DNA of 64,000 nucleotides from Saccharina japonica. Lineage: Eukaryota; Sar; Phaeophyceae; Laminariales; Laminariaceae. The DNA is taken from contig MEHQ01002427.1 of NCBI GenBank assembly GCA_008828725.1, positions 310,001 to 374,000 on the forward strand, in the 5' to 3' direction. The translations under genes and the position numbers were made by a program. This document shows positions 42,401 through 52,784 of this stretch, in pieces. The stretch's first letter is position 1; each line of letters begins with the position of its first letter. The notes under the pieces were generated by a model. That model was not told where the DNA came from. It ran no database searches and saw only the letters and a list, made by a program, of their open reading frames with translations.

Positions 42401-43719
42401 GCCTGCGCTCAATCCGGTGCTCCTGAGGCGGGCACAAGTAAAGGACTTCTCCTCCAAGAGCTATTCAGCACGGCCCATACGAGTCGAATCAGCGAGGCCA
42501 TGCCGACACCTCCCTCACGCATTCTGTGCTCTTGAGTGCGAGCTACGAGTGGGCGGAGAGTGCGCGATTTTCGTTTGTTTTTTCGGCCGTTCGATAACCT
42601 CGAGGACCATCAATGCCTGAACAACGGTAGTACGTACTGTTTTACTCCAACGTATATTGTACATACCTGCGCTGCAATCTGGGCAAGCAGACGTTGATTG
42701 ACCGTCTGAGGCACCACTCGCTCCTCCTCCCCTGACCCCTCCTCCTCCTCCCCCTGCGCCCACACGGGATCATGCGTACAGGAGTGTCATCAATGGTACA
42801 AAGGGGTTTTCGGTTTTCACAGGCACAAGCATGTTGTACAGTATACCAAGTAATAGTTTCAACAGGCGTTCTTCGATCTGCAGCAGGAAAGCGGTGTGCG
42901 ACTATCTCCCCCTGTGGCGTGAATGCTGATACACAAGCCTGGTGTATTCGTCGTTGCTTGCATGCTTGTCAAAGCAAGCCGTTGTAGTCACAGCCCACAG
43001 ACCACGGTTGATGTACCGTACGAGTACCTCCAGACCGAAAGTGTTGCCTCATTGGGTGCGTAGTGAGAGGCGTGTTGACGTTGGACGTTGACGTTGACGT
43101 TAGTCATCAATCGGCCCAAGTCACGGGCAAGCCATTTCATGCCAAAAAAAATTCAAAACCGGACTTTGCCGAAGGGCACAGCTGTATACGTATACATAGA
43201 GCCAGACGGTGTTCAAGCGCAGCAACACACCCTGACCCTGCTCCCAGTTTACCGAGATACCCGATACCTCGTCCACAGCAGCATGAGTTCTGGTGACCCA
43301 GCTGGGCGTACCTCATTTTCTCTTGTGCCTGATGAGACGAACCCCACACGTTTGGTCTCGCCCAAGCCATCTGGCGGGCTCGCCGCCAGTGGCATAACAC
43401 CACTGCGCGGCGTGGCCCAAGACCGGCGGTTCATCCCCGTCGCAGATCTTGCGACATTGGGTCCAACTGAGACAAGAGCAAGAGGGGGCCGGAGGAGGGA
43501 GGAGAGAGGGGACTCATGAGAGGTGAACCGGCGCACATTGAACATGATGCCCGTACCATACGTAGTAGCACGTACAGCAGTAGCACCAGTACATATAAGA
43601 ACAGAAGCTGCAGATACTTGGCAGCGTTCGGGAAAGTATCACGCACCTGGGACAAACGAGTGCGTCTCCCGGCACCCAAACACACTGAGGATGCCGATGA
43701 TGGCTCGTAGGGCACCCAT
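39429..43719 (-). CDS. predicted plastid membrane protein, seven exons, complete (258 residues)
   Basis: Exons: 43,719-43,647; 43,466-43,312; 42,753-42,667; 42,145-42,011; 41,453-41,382; 40,492-40,370; 39,560-39,429 (TAG). They total 777 bases with all phases consistent. Exon 1 encodes MGALRAIIGILSVFG, a signal-peptide-like core, then CRETHSFVP, an ASAFAP-type cleavage motif with Phe after the cut. Exon 2 is Arg/Ser/Ala-rich like a transit peptide, so I infer bipartite targeting to a secondary plastid. Exon 3 is acidic (GEEEEGSGEEERVVPQ). Two membrane segments follow: NPLYAILGAGGAAAMSF and AVVGLFALGSGIFGVTALG, with KGELDP after the second. The C-terminus is a charged helix (EEEVDRIMLEKAEESLRKAQ). 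The membrane core reminds me of the cyanobacterial and plastid DUF3082 family, function unknown. Introns use GT-AG except the fifth, which begins GCAAGG. One extra small exon between 40,370 and 39,560 cannot be excluded. Confidence 0.75.
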
Positions 43720-44316
43720 AGTGAAGTACCAGCACGCCGCAAAGAGCAAGCAAAGCTGAAGCAGGAAGCAGGAAGCCAGAGCGCTTGTCGTCGTCATGCC
43801 CTGCGAAATAGCTCCCTGCTTGTGAACGCCTACATATCTTTATGAGGCGCTCTGTGTGCTTCAAACCTACGTTTAAACCTCGACTCTCGACACAAGACAC
43901 TCGACCACTTTACACCTGACACGACACTCGAGACTCGACGCTTTCACTTTTAGATAACCACCTCTATCAACTACCAGCATGTTCTTGGATGGCTCGCCGT
44001 CGGATCTGAAGAGGCAGGTGAGTTTGGTTCGTCCGCGTGGAGTGTATTCTGCTCTGTCGGTGACACAAGGCACAAGAGGGTGCTTTCGTCACACGTTTCA
44101 AATTCAAGCTTTGATTCCTACGAACAGGCTGTGCTGCTGCTGTTGCGCGGCAACATTACGTATGATGTACGTACCGTTGTCGTACCTGGTATTCCGATAT
44201 GGCTCCTATGGCTCCGTCATAGAGGTGCATAAGGCTTTACGGCAAAACTACACCAGGTGACCAAGTGAAAGCGAGAACGCAAGCACAAACACGAACACCA
44301 GCAAAAAAATAAATAA

Positions 44317-44360
44317 ATGGCAAAACCATCGTGTACGACAGCAGCAGCAGCAGCTGCAGT
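44317..44360. repeat. CAG microsatellite
   Basis: GCAGCAGCAGCAGCTGCAG lies at about 44,340. Confidence 0.75.
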
Positions 44361-44384
44361 ACATATAGACATACTTACAGATAT

Positions 44385-45690
44385 CTCGCCCAGGGATTCC
44401 CCATCCCTGCACTCTCAGAGCTCCCACTTCGACACCGCCTCCTTTCCATTACTTGGAGCTTTCCTCCCTGTCTTTGTGTCCTATCATTTTTTGTTCGCGA
44501 GAGCCTTTTTATTTTTCGGTGTTGGGTTCGTGCGTGTACCGAGAGAGCACGGCAGCGCGGGCGAGCCCGGCAACATCGCGGGTATGGGAGGGCTCTGGCC
44601 AGTAGAGGGGGGGGTGGAAGGAGTGCGGTTGCCTTTTTCGTGGCTTGGCGTGGTGTGTCCATCGAGACACGACGGAAGCATGAAGGGGCTTTGTCGGCTT
44701 ACTGCTGGTGGTGCGAATCCAGTATGTCCAAAACTATATGGGTCGTTTCTTTCTGTAAAAGAATATTCAAGCGGTGCTTATTTTTCAACCAAATATATTC
44801 ACAAGAGAGAGACCCAGGCGGTTTGAACACCATAATGCTCGAGCGGGCGAACGAGGGCCACGGTAAGCACCGGGCTTCACGCTAGGCGGGCCATGGGGCT
44901 CACTGGGGCAGAGGGGCAGTAGAGCTCGACCCGGACCGAATCGATGGCGAAGTGATCGCGGGGGGGCGGACAGCATCGAGGGTGACAGAACATGACAGTC
45001 GTTTGAACTTTTTTTGTTTTTTGAGCGGCGCAATCACGATACTGTACGTATGTCATTCAAATTCGAAGTACTACTCGTACGACGTACGAGTACTGCTGTT
45101 GTTGTTGCTTGCCGTTTTGTTCGATTACGAGTACGAGTACAAGTACGAGTATGAGTCGGGTACGAGTAGGAGTAGGAGTATGACTCGAGTATGAGTCGAG
45201 TACGAGTAGGAGTACGAATACGTATGCACGTCTTTCTCAGTTTTGTGGATTTTTTTGTTTTTCATACTTCACAACTTGGCGATCGGGCTGGTGCTGTGCT
45301 TTTTCTCTTTCATACAATAGAGTATATACAAAGTATGAAGTACTACAGCAGTATTACTGTCGTTGTATACCACACATACTCACGAAAAATGCACATCTCA
45401 CACCCCCACAGCAGACAGCGCAGCGCCGTGCCGTGAGCCGTGTTGCTGTGCTTGCTCTTTCGAACGTACAGCTTTGTCGTCCTGGAGCATGGAGCTAATG
45501 TGCATCCCGAGCATGTTTTGCATGCGTGTCAAGTCCGCCGTTTCTTTGCTGCACCATGAACCTCTTGGCATTTTCAAGTCGCGGTGCCTGCACTACATCA
45601 TGGGCCTCTTCTGTACCCCTTTCCTTGCGCGAGCGTAGCGGGCGGCGTCAGCCGCCCGCGAAGCGGAGCCCTTGTAATATGTACCAACAA
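44385..45690 (+). mobile_element. ~1.3 kb dispersed repeat, copy 1
   Basis: The copy runs from CAGGGATTCCCCATCCCTG to a terminal hairpin, GCGGGCGGCGTCAGCCGCCC. It passes through CGAGAGAGCACGGCAGCGCG, CTCGAGCGGGCGAACGAGGG, a GAGTAC microsatellite (45,125-45,215) and a segment containing GAGCATGTTTTGCATGCGTG. Near-complete copies lie inverted at 58,425-59,690 and 48,335-49,380, and a 3' fragment at 45,885-46,205. Open frames in the copies share stretches (GFVRVPREHGSAGEPG, WPVEGGV, PFSWLGVVCPSRH), but they change frame and stop at different places. I cannot show a coding gene. The superfamily is unknown. Confidence 0.65.
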
Positions 45691-45884
45691 GGGCCCATAC
45701 ATACTCGTATATGGGAAAGGTGAATTGTTTGTTCAAACTGAAATCGAAATAACGCAGCACGTCTCACAACGCCCAGGTGACGATATCCGATGAGAGTACT
45801 CGTAGACGAGAGCGAAGCCATGCGTCGGCGCATGCGCGCCGCCGCCAGCATATTTTTGTTTTTGGTGGCGCAGGCTACTGTAGG

Positions 45885-46205
45885 AAGCTACAAGGGCTCC
45901 GCTTCGCGGGCGGCTGACGCCGCCCGCTACGCTCGCGCAAGGAAAGGGGTACAGAAGAGGCCCCCATGATGTAGTGCAGGCACCGCGACTTGAAAATGCC
46001 AAGAGGTTCATGGTGCAGCAAAGAAACGGCGGACTTGACATGCATGCAAAACATGCTCGGGGTGCACAATAGCTCCATGCTCCAGGACGACAAAGCTGTA
46101 CGTTCGAAAGAGAAATCACAGCAACACGGCTCACGGCACGGCGCTGCGCTGTCTGCTGTGGGTGTGTGAGTTGTGCATTTTTCGTGAGTATGTGTGGTAG
46201 TACAA
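45885..46205 (-). mobile_element. 3' fragment of the ~1.3 kb repeat, inverted relative to copy 1
   Basis: This starts with the terminal hairpin word GCGGGCGGCTGACGCCGCCC and continues through GCATGCAAAACATGCTCGGG to the GTGGGTGTGTGAG segment. Together with the end of copy 1 it forms a large inverted repeat around a ~200-base spacer (45,690-45,885). Confidence 0.75.
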
Positions 46206-46549
46206 CACTATTAATAATATTACGAGTACGAAGTACTTCGTACTTTGTACGAGTATATGTATAGTTATGTTTGTGAAATTTTCGCACTTTTCGCAACTTT
46301 TCTCTCCGCGCGAGCGCTTTTCGGCAAAACGCTAAGTACCCCGACACGGGAGGCCCGGCCGGACACATTGGTCGAGGTTTGGGCTCGGTCCGAGCTCTGT
46401 GGCTGGCGTGGCGGGCGCTCGAAGTTTTTTTTCCCGCGGAAGTGGATAAGCCGATTTCCCGGGTTTTCTGCATGAGGCCGTGTTTCGTACGTACGTGCCA
46501 GTAAATAACGATGTTCTGTTTTTAGATGTTGTCTGTTTTTGCTCATATG

Positions 46550-47075
46550 CACACAGGCCAGAAACATGTACCAGATACCAGTAGACAACAGACAACATGC
46601 ACAGAGCACGGCGTTACAGCGTTGCTGCCAACACCAGTAGGGAACATCGTGCGTGAGTGGCACATCCATCTGGGCTGTACTGCTGCTGTAGGTAGTTGTT
46701 TTATCCAAGGCTGCTGTCCGTAGTCCGCCACCTGTCTTGCATTCTTTGCTGTTGTGCTGTGTGTCTATGACATATCCAGGGTCACTTTGGACCGAAATGT
46801 AAGGGCCGTTTTTATTACGTGTGAGTACGGCAACTGTTATTATATTTCTGATGTTGCGGGTTCTTGCCCCAAGCACACCACCAAACTTTTAGACATCAGA
46901 TAACATGCAAAGAGAACACAAACAACACGTTGCAACCCCGCCCAGCAGCACAAGCAGCAGCAGGCAACATCACGCGCATGTGGCAGGTCCGTGCTGTACT
47001 GCTGTGGGTCCAGCAGCAGTAGTTGCTTTATCGGAGGCTATGATCCGTCATCGGTCATATCTACATCTCTCCTTC
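46550..47075. repeat. diverged ~190-base direct duplication
   Basis: The blocks 46,555-46,740 and 46,885-47,070 share, in order, ATGCACAGAG-like, GGCAACATC/GGGAACATC, GTGCTGTACTGCTG and GTAGTTG(C/T)TTTATC words. They are separated by about 145 bases. No gene is supported. Confidence 0.55.
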
Positions 47076-47854
47076 TGCTGCGCTGCTGCTGTGCATGTGT
47101 ATGTGCGGTGTGTCACGCACTCACTGCTGTGGACACGCACGCCAGTATAAAAAATATTTTGACCTTTGGTAATATGGTAAAATGAGTGCGATGCCCGGTT
47201 ATTTGTTTGAAGTCGTCAGTTCGAGACTCTCGTTCATAATTTTTTCCTTTTTAGTGGGGGACAGAAATTTACTTGCTATTTGTCTGCGGGCCGAAAATGA
47301 CTTGACCTTGGTATGGGGGGTGAAAAAGCGCACCGTGCATTGTTATCCCACCCACTGTTCGAAAGACGCCCGAGGTGACGAGACTCGAAATACATCCAGT
47401 ATTTAGTGTGTAAGTGTATCCAGCGCCTTAGCCTATATCGACTGTGGATCTGCTGCACAGTTAGCAGCAGCACCACCAGCAAGCAGTGTGTTGTTGGACC
47501 TGTGGCAGCATGCATGTACTACGCAACAGCAGAGACCCCCAGCACTACGTACTGCGTTGTACTTTGTATTTAGTGTATTATTTTTCCCTGGGGTATTCTT
47601 CCACTCCAGAGCTTTTTGGAGCCTGTCCTGTGACCACGGACTACCCCTTATAACAACAGATCACAGGGTCCGATAAAAAAACACACACATACTCGTACAG
47701 TACAACAGTATTATAGTAGGACGCCACAGCAATACAGGGCGGACAAAACTACCGCACGCGCTTCATGCTGTTTTATTGCTCTGCACTGCTCGTGTGCTGT
47801 CTGTGGTGTCTAGGTTACGCACGTACATAATACAAACATAAAACAAACCAAAGT

Positions 47855-48060
47855 GAAAAATAAACAGTCATTTTCGGCCCTGACACAAAAAATAAGCCAA
47901 TTTCGACCCTCCGCACCAAAACCAGGCCAATTTCGAACCCAACACAAAAACCAAGTCATGTTTGATCCCCCACATAAAACCATGATAATTTCGACCCTAA
48001 CACTGAAATCGAGTCTATTTCGATCCCCTTCTAGAACCAAGTCAACTGTGGTGCCTCTCC
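47855..48060. repeat. ~31-base tandem repeat (CCAATTTCGACCC)
   Basis: About six units of AAxCCAAxTxATTTCGACCCC run in succession. A decayed relative in the opposite sense is at about 47,250-47,330. The repeat gives a Lys/Gln/Phe-rich chance frame. Confidence 0.75.
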
Positions 48061-48334
48061 ACACAACAAAGACACACATAAACACACTGGCGAACATAAT
48101 ATAATGTTTGGCGGAATCGTTAGGAAAATCTGTTAAAAATATGCAGTCAATAGTAAGGGTGCCACACTATTTCCAAGTATTTTTATCCCCAAAAGTGCGC
48201 AGGTCATCTGATGATACACTTCTAAAAAATAGTATGCATGTACCCTGCATGTACGGTAATATGCAGATAATTCATAACCACGTCGTACTATGATGTAATA
48301 TGCTTGCGTAGGATATCGAATTATGTACGAGTTT

Positions 48335-49380
48335 GGATTTCAATTCGTTCTTGCGCCACTCCCCTAGGCATGTCCCGGAGGGGAACCTTGTACTCGGTAT
48401 ACTTTATTGTATGAAAGAGAAAACGCACAACACCAGCACGGTCGCCAAGTTGTGAAGAATGCAAAACTAAAAAAAAAATCCAAACTGAGAAAGACGTATG
48501 ATACAATCGTACTCGTACTCGCACTCGTACTCGACTCGTACTCGACTCGTACTCGTTCTCGACTCGTACTCGTACTCGCATTATACTCGAACTCGTACTC
48601 GTACTCGAATAAAAACGGCCAGCAACAACAGCAGTAACAGCAGTAGCACTTCGAATGGCATACGAACTCGTACTCGTATCGTGATCGCGTCGCTCAAAAA
48701 ACAAAAAAGTTAAAACGACTGCTGTCGCGTTCTGTCACCCTCGACGCTTCCAGCCACGTCACCTCGCCATCGATTCGGCCCGGGTCGAGCTTTACTACCT
48801 CTCTGTCCCAGTGAGCCCCGCGGCTCGCATCGCGTGAAGCTCGGTGCTCACCGTGGCCCTCGTTCGCCCGCTCGAGCATGATAGTGTTCAAACAGCCTTG
48901 CTGTCACTCTCTAATTAAAAAAATTGGTGTGTGTTCTGAAACATATGCACCGCTTGAATGTTCTTTGACAATTGTAAAAGACCTTTATGCTTATGACATA
49001 CTGAATTGATACAGCAAGCAGCAACGCAGACAAAGACCCTTCATGCTTCCCTCGTGTCTCGATGGACACGCCACGCCTAGCCACGAAAAAGGCGACCGCG
49101 CTCCTCCCGTCCCCCCCTCTATTGGCCAGTGCCCTCCCATACCGGCGATGGTGCCGGGCTCGCCCGCGCTGCCGTGCTCTCTGGGCATGACGAATCTCCA
49201 ATAACTTGAAAGATAGATGTTTTATTTATGTCTTTTTTTTTTTTTTTTTTTTTGTCTTACTTAAACGTACAAATAACGTGGAATAAGAGTCGGCCTTGAA
49301 GTAATCGAGAGGGATGTGTAGGTGTTCAAAGTGGGAGCTCTGAGAGGCCAGGGATGAGCAATCCCTGGGGGAGATATTAG
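48335..49380 (-). mobile_element. ~1.3 kb dispersed repeat, copy 2 (truncated)
   Basis: Read on the minus strand it begins at CAGGGATTGCTCATCCCTGG (about 49,365). It includes TGCCCAGAGAGCACGGCAGC and CTCGAGCGGGCGAACGAGGG, then a GAGTAC-type array (48,505-48,610), and ends near 48,335 without the terminal hairpin. A 23-base T run lies at 49,231-49,253. Confidence 0.65.
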
Positions 49381-49564
49381 TAAGTAAGTCTATGGCTCTC
49401 AGGGTATGACCTTGAGTGGGCGTAGGAATTCCTGAAACGCCAGGGGCGGGACAGCGACGGCGATGGTGCTATCGAAGTCTTGAACGTATCCTGCTGTTTT
49501 TGTCAGTAGAAAAGCCGGTCGTCCCGGTGATCCTCGTAGGTCTAACAGGTAGCCACGAAGCCAG

Positions 49565-49660
49565 TTAGGTTGGAAGTCGAGGGTTCGAGTCTCCGTATGG
49601 ACATTTTATTCTCAAATGACACCAACTGTCGAGAGCGCATATTATAGCGTGGGTAAGGCT
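49565..49660 (+). mobile_element. SINE head fragment with B-box
   Basis: AGTCGAGGGTTCGAGTCTCC carries an RNA polymerase III B-box-like word. It is followed by the body words GACACCAACTGTCGAGAGCG and GCGTGGGTAAGGC, which match the minus-strand copy at 27,570-27,895. The body then breaks off where a foldback element begins. The matching SINE tail resumes at about 50,760. Confidence 0.65.
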
Positions 49661-50196
49661 AATTCTTATGCAGTCGGAAAAGTTGGATCGAAAAAGCCGG
49701 TTTCCGATCCACTCTAAATTCAACGGGGTGTGTCTGTATGCCTTCCCTATCGTCAATCGGATCGATTTTGCAGTTTTTTGTGCTCTTCCTGGGGGCGGTT
49801 GATACGATAATTGAAAACTGCTTCGTGTCCTTCTCGCGGGTGCTAGGAGGTGCTACGCTGCGAGCAGTAGCAGCAGCAGTAGAGAGCAGCAGCAGCAGTA
49901 GAGCAGTCAACCCAGCATCGGAGAGGTGTTTAGGCTGCCGCTGGGTGGTGTGACCGTGTGTTTGGAGGGGTGAAGAGAGATGCGGTGAGCTTCAAAAACT
50001 TTTTCGATTGAGAAATCCAATCCACGAATCCCGTCGAAAAACTCATTTTCGACGGGATTCGTGGATTGGATTTCTCAGTCGAAAAAGTTGGGATCGAAAA
50101 AGCTCTTTTTCAACTGTATAAGAAAGCCCGTTTGTGTCCCCAATCGGAAACCGGCTTTTTCGATCCACGTTTCCGACTGCATAAGAATTAGCTAAA
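49655..50196. mobile_element. foldback element with 50-base termini and an internal hairpin
   Basis: The left end GCTAATTCTTATGCAGTCGG with GAAAAAGCCGGTTTCCGAT is mirrored by ATCGGAAACCGGCTTTTTCG and CCGACTGCATAAGAATTAGC on the right. At about 49,999-50,088 lies a second, near-perfect hairpin with ~40-base arms (ATCCAATCCACGAATCCCGT). CAG runs lie at about 49,866-49,900. Confidence 0.75.
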
Positions 50197-50743
50197 ATGG
50201 AAAATTATTGCACACCCAGATTATTTTATATAGGTTTTAATGTGTACACGTGCCAAGAACCCTGTGGTCCCACGATCGATACGTGGGATGACGGTTCGAC
50301 GGTTCGTGCTTCGCGCTCTCGATTCACGGGCCGCGCTCACGGCCTCCGGCGGCTCCTGCGGAGGGCTGATTATATTTCTGCACCTTGTGGGTGGGAGCAG
50401 GGTGCCAGATGGGATCAGATCCGGGTGGGATCAGGTCCGGGTGGGAGTACGGTAACACCCTGCTCCCTCCTCGCACCCTGCTCCCACCCGGACCTGATCC
50501 CACCCGGATCTGATCCCATCTGGCACCCTGCTCCCACCCAAAAGGTGCAGAAATATAATCAGCCCTCCGCAGGAGCCGCCGGAGGCCGTGAGCGCGAAGC
50601 GCGAACCGTGAATCGAGAGCGCGAAGCGCGAGCGTCGAACCGTCACCCCTCGTGTCGGTCGTGGGATCAGGGTTCTTGGTGCACTACGAGTAGACAGTAA
50701 AACCTATATAAAATAATCTGGGTGTGCAATAAATTTCCACCCA
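50196..50743. mobile_element. ~545-base foldback element with ~250-base arms
   Basis: ATTGCACACCCAGATTATTT on the left is mirrored by AAATAATCTGGGTGTGCAAT on the right. The inner arms (GGAGCAGGGTGCCAGATGGG and its complement, CTCCGGCGGCTCCTGCGGAG and its complement) are almost identical. The centre is near 50,455. A fragment of the same arm recurs at about 50,965-51,110. No coding capacity is seen. Confidence 0.85.
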
Positions 50744-50754
50744 GCTGGGTGCAC

Positions 50755-50865
50755 GATGTTTTTTTGCCACATTGTGACCCCGGATCTGAGTCACGACTAG
50801 GAAGGAGAGAGAAAGGAAGGGCAAGGATAATAAATGGGATGGAAAAAAAAAGGAAAAAAACTACG
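50755..50865 (+). mobile_element. SINE tail fragment
   Basis: TGACCCCGGATCTGAGTCAC, then GGAAGGGCAAGGATAATAAA and GGGATGG with an A run, is the family's 3' end. It may be the other half of the SINE head at 49,565-49,660, split by foldback insertions. Confidence 0.75.
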
Positions 50866-50959
50866 AGTAGAGTCTTCCACATTGTACGAGAGGGAGAACG
50901 TTCTGGGAATATTCCCCATAATAAAAAGGCGGGGAAATAAAACAGGCCTTTGTTTGCTC

Positions 50960-51115
50960 GCCTGACCCCCCCGAACCTGATCCCACCCGGATATGATCCC
51001 ATTTGGCACCCTGTTCCCTGCTCCCACTCACAAAGTGCAGAAATATACTTTGCCCTCCGCAGGGTCCGCCGGAGGCCGTGAGCGCGAAAGGCGAACCGTA
51101 AACGGTTAAAATTCG
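50960..51115. repeat. arm fragment of the 50,196-50,743 foldback
   Basis: GAACCTGATCCCACCCGGAT through GGCCGTGAGCGCGAAAGGCG repeats one arm of that element with moderate divergence. Confidence 0.75.
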
Positions 51116-51274
51116 TTGAACGGTTAAAAATCGCCGATTGCAAAAAAGAGGTCGTCGCAACCACCCTAGAATCGGACCAGCACCATTATTACGAAGCTGG
51201 GCACCACAGACCGCGGAGCTATATCACCCATCACCCCCTCTTTTATTTTGAGCTATTAATAGTCGCAGTACAAT

Positions 51275-51618
51275 CGGTCGCCCGGTAGACTAGTGGTCAG
51301 CTTCAAAGGCTACGAGTACTAGCATTGGTACCCGAGTTCAAATCCCACCGTGGTGAGAGATCTTGACTTTATTTGAAATAATAAAAAGGAACCAATTGCT
51401 GAGAACGCCTTCGTGGCGTGGGTAGGCGGAGTCCGACGCAAGCCGACGAGGAAAGAAAGTGCTGAAATCTTCTCGCGATAAAAATGCAAGGCAAGTACCG
51501 TAGTGGGGAGGGGGGAGAACAGCCTACTTAGTGACCCCGGAGCTGAGTTACGACTAAAGAGGGAGAGAGGAAGGAAGGACGAAGATAATAAATAGGATGG
51601 ACAAAAAAAAAAAAGTAC
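51275..51618 (+). mobile_element. full-length tRNA-derived SINE
   Basis: The head has an A-box-like word, TAGACTAGTGGTCAGC, and a B-box, GAGTTCAAATCCC, with spacing as in a tRNA gene. The body follows (CCAATTGCTGAGAACGCC, GAGGAAAGAAAGTGCTGAAA, TGACCCCGGAGCTGAGTTAC), then ATAATAAATAGGATGG and an A run. It is the best-preserved copy and defines the family at about 340 bases. Confidence 0.85.
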
Positions 51619-52240
51619 GTGTGCCTACAAGTATATATAGAGCCAAGTAATATTCCCAGAAAAATCTTCCTCTACAATGTGGAGTACCCAGCTCGTTTAT
51701 ATCACTCGGTTCTTGGTCGGGTTGGCACATCGAGCTGGTTGAAACGTTGGGATTGCGACCGCCATGATTGGTTTTGAGGCGCCACCGCCGGGGTGCGCTG
51801 TGCTATGGTCTGTAGGCGTGGGCGCGGCTGTTGTCCCGGTGGCCTCGCGTTGTGGTTCACATGTTGTCGCTTCGGTCGTGGGCGCCGGGTTGTACCGGGT
51901 GCCTTTACCCACCGTGGACATGCCGGTCCAAGTCGGGCCAACTCCCATTTTATTTGAATTCTACCCAAAAAAAGGTCCTTGGACCTTCTTGGTTTTTGCG
52001 TCCAATTCAAATTGAATATACCCCAAAATCCTAATCTTTGGTGGTAGTGCGTGTTTAGACCAATGAAAAGCGAATTTTGATTCTACTTTTTTCCAAATTG
52101 AATTGCTTCTATCTAACGGGCCCTAACACAGGTACCAGAGAGTATACCGGTACAACAGCAGTATAGCAGTACGTATATACCAGGTGCTGCTCTGCCGACT
52201 ACCAGTACAGAGTAGAGTTGCGAAGATCGTCAGAGTCCAA
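51619..52240. other. possible retroelement-like fragment, unassigned
   Basis: Both strands of 51,697-52,010 carry open frames. The minus-strand readings are Pro/Thr/Arg/Gln-rich and could be a low-complexity linker of a mobile-element protein. No diagnostic domain is visible, so no gene is called. Confidence 0.3.
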
Positions 52241-52244
52241 GTCC

Positions 52245-52378
52245 CGAGTATTTTTGGAGTACTGAGTCCCAAGGGTACCAGGAGCTGAAATGGTTGAGTC
52301 CTCTCGAGTTCCAAGGCTACCAGGAGCTGAAATGGCTGAGTCCTCGCGAGTTCCGAGTAGGTTCCAAGCGTGAAGGCG
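52245..52378 (+). repeat. ~40-60-base satellite, left block
   Basis: About three units around GGTACCAGGAGCTGAAATGG followed by CTGAGTCCTCGCGAGTTCC lie here. The same satellite in the same orientation reappears at 56,275-56,475, on the far side of the GC-rich OTU island. Confidence 0.75.
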
Positions 52379-52780
52379 TTAGTCCGTTGGTAACGTTGGG
52401 CTACTGGAGAAGGTTAACCAATCACCCACCCAATCTAAGCCTTGCAACACTCTCCCCCCCTTCAGAACCGCGGGGTCTTTGATCTTCGCATGCGGCCGTT
52501 CGTGCCTAGTCCGAAGTTCTTAACAATCTATGGGGACTCAAGGAAGCGTGTTTAGATTCTACATGAGGAAATTCGCTTTTCTTTAAAAACCGCTTTCATG
52601 GTGGACGTGAGATTCGAACTCACGACCACTACAACTCATGTGCTGCCGATGACGCCATTTGTTAAAGCATGTGTTGAGGCATTAGTCTGTTGGGCTACTG
52701 GTAACAGGTTAACCTTTTACCCACCTAATCTAAGCCTTGTCACACTCTCCCCCCCTTCAGAACAGCGAGGTCTTTGGTCT
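52370..52780. repeat. ~105-base direct repeat around a tRNA-like sequence
   Basis: The blocks 52,375-52,485 and 52,672-52,775 share GTTAGTCxGTTGG, AATCTAAGCCTTG and ACACTCTCCCCCCCTTCAGA. Between them, on the minus strand, 52,598-52,665 holds an A-box-like TGGCGTCATCGG and a B-box, GAGTTCGAATCTCACG, followed by TCCACCA. I read it as a tRNA-derived repeat head, because the acceptor stem does not close. It is not a functional tRNA gene. Confidence 0.5.
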
Positions 52781-52784
52781 TCGT

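Noticed and set aside
44317..44885. 169- and 184-codon plus-strand frames in the 1.3 kb repeat
   Set aside because: The equivalent frames in the other copies shift and stop at other places, so a maintained gene is not supported.
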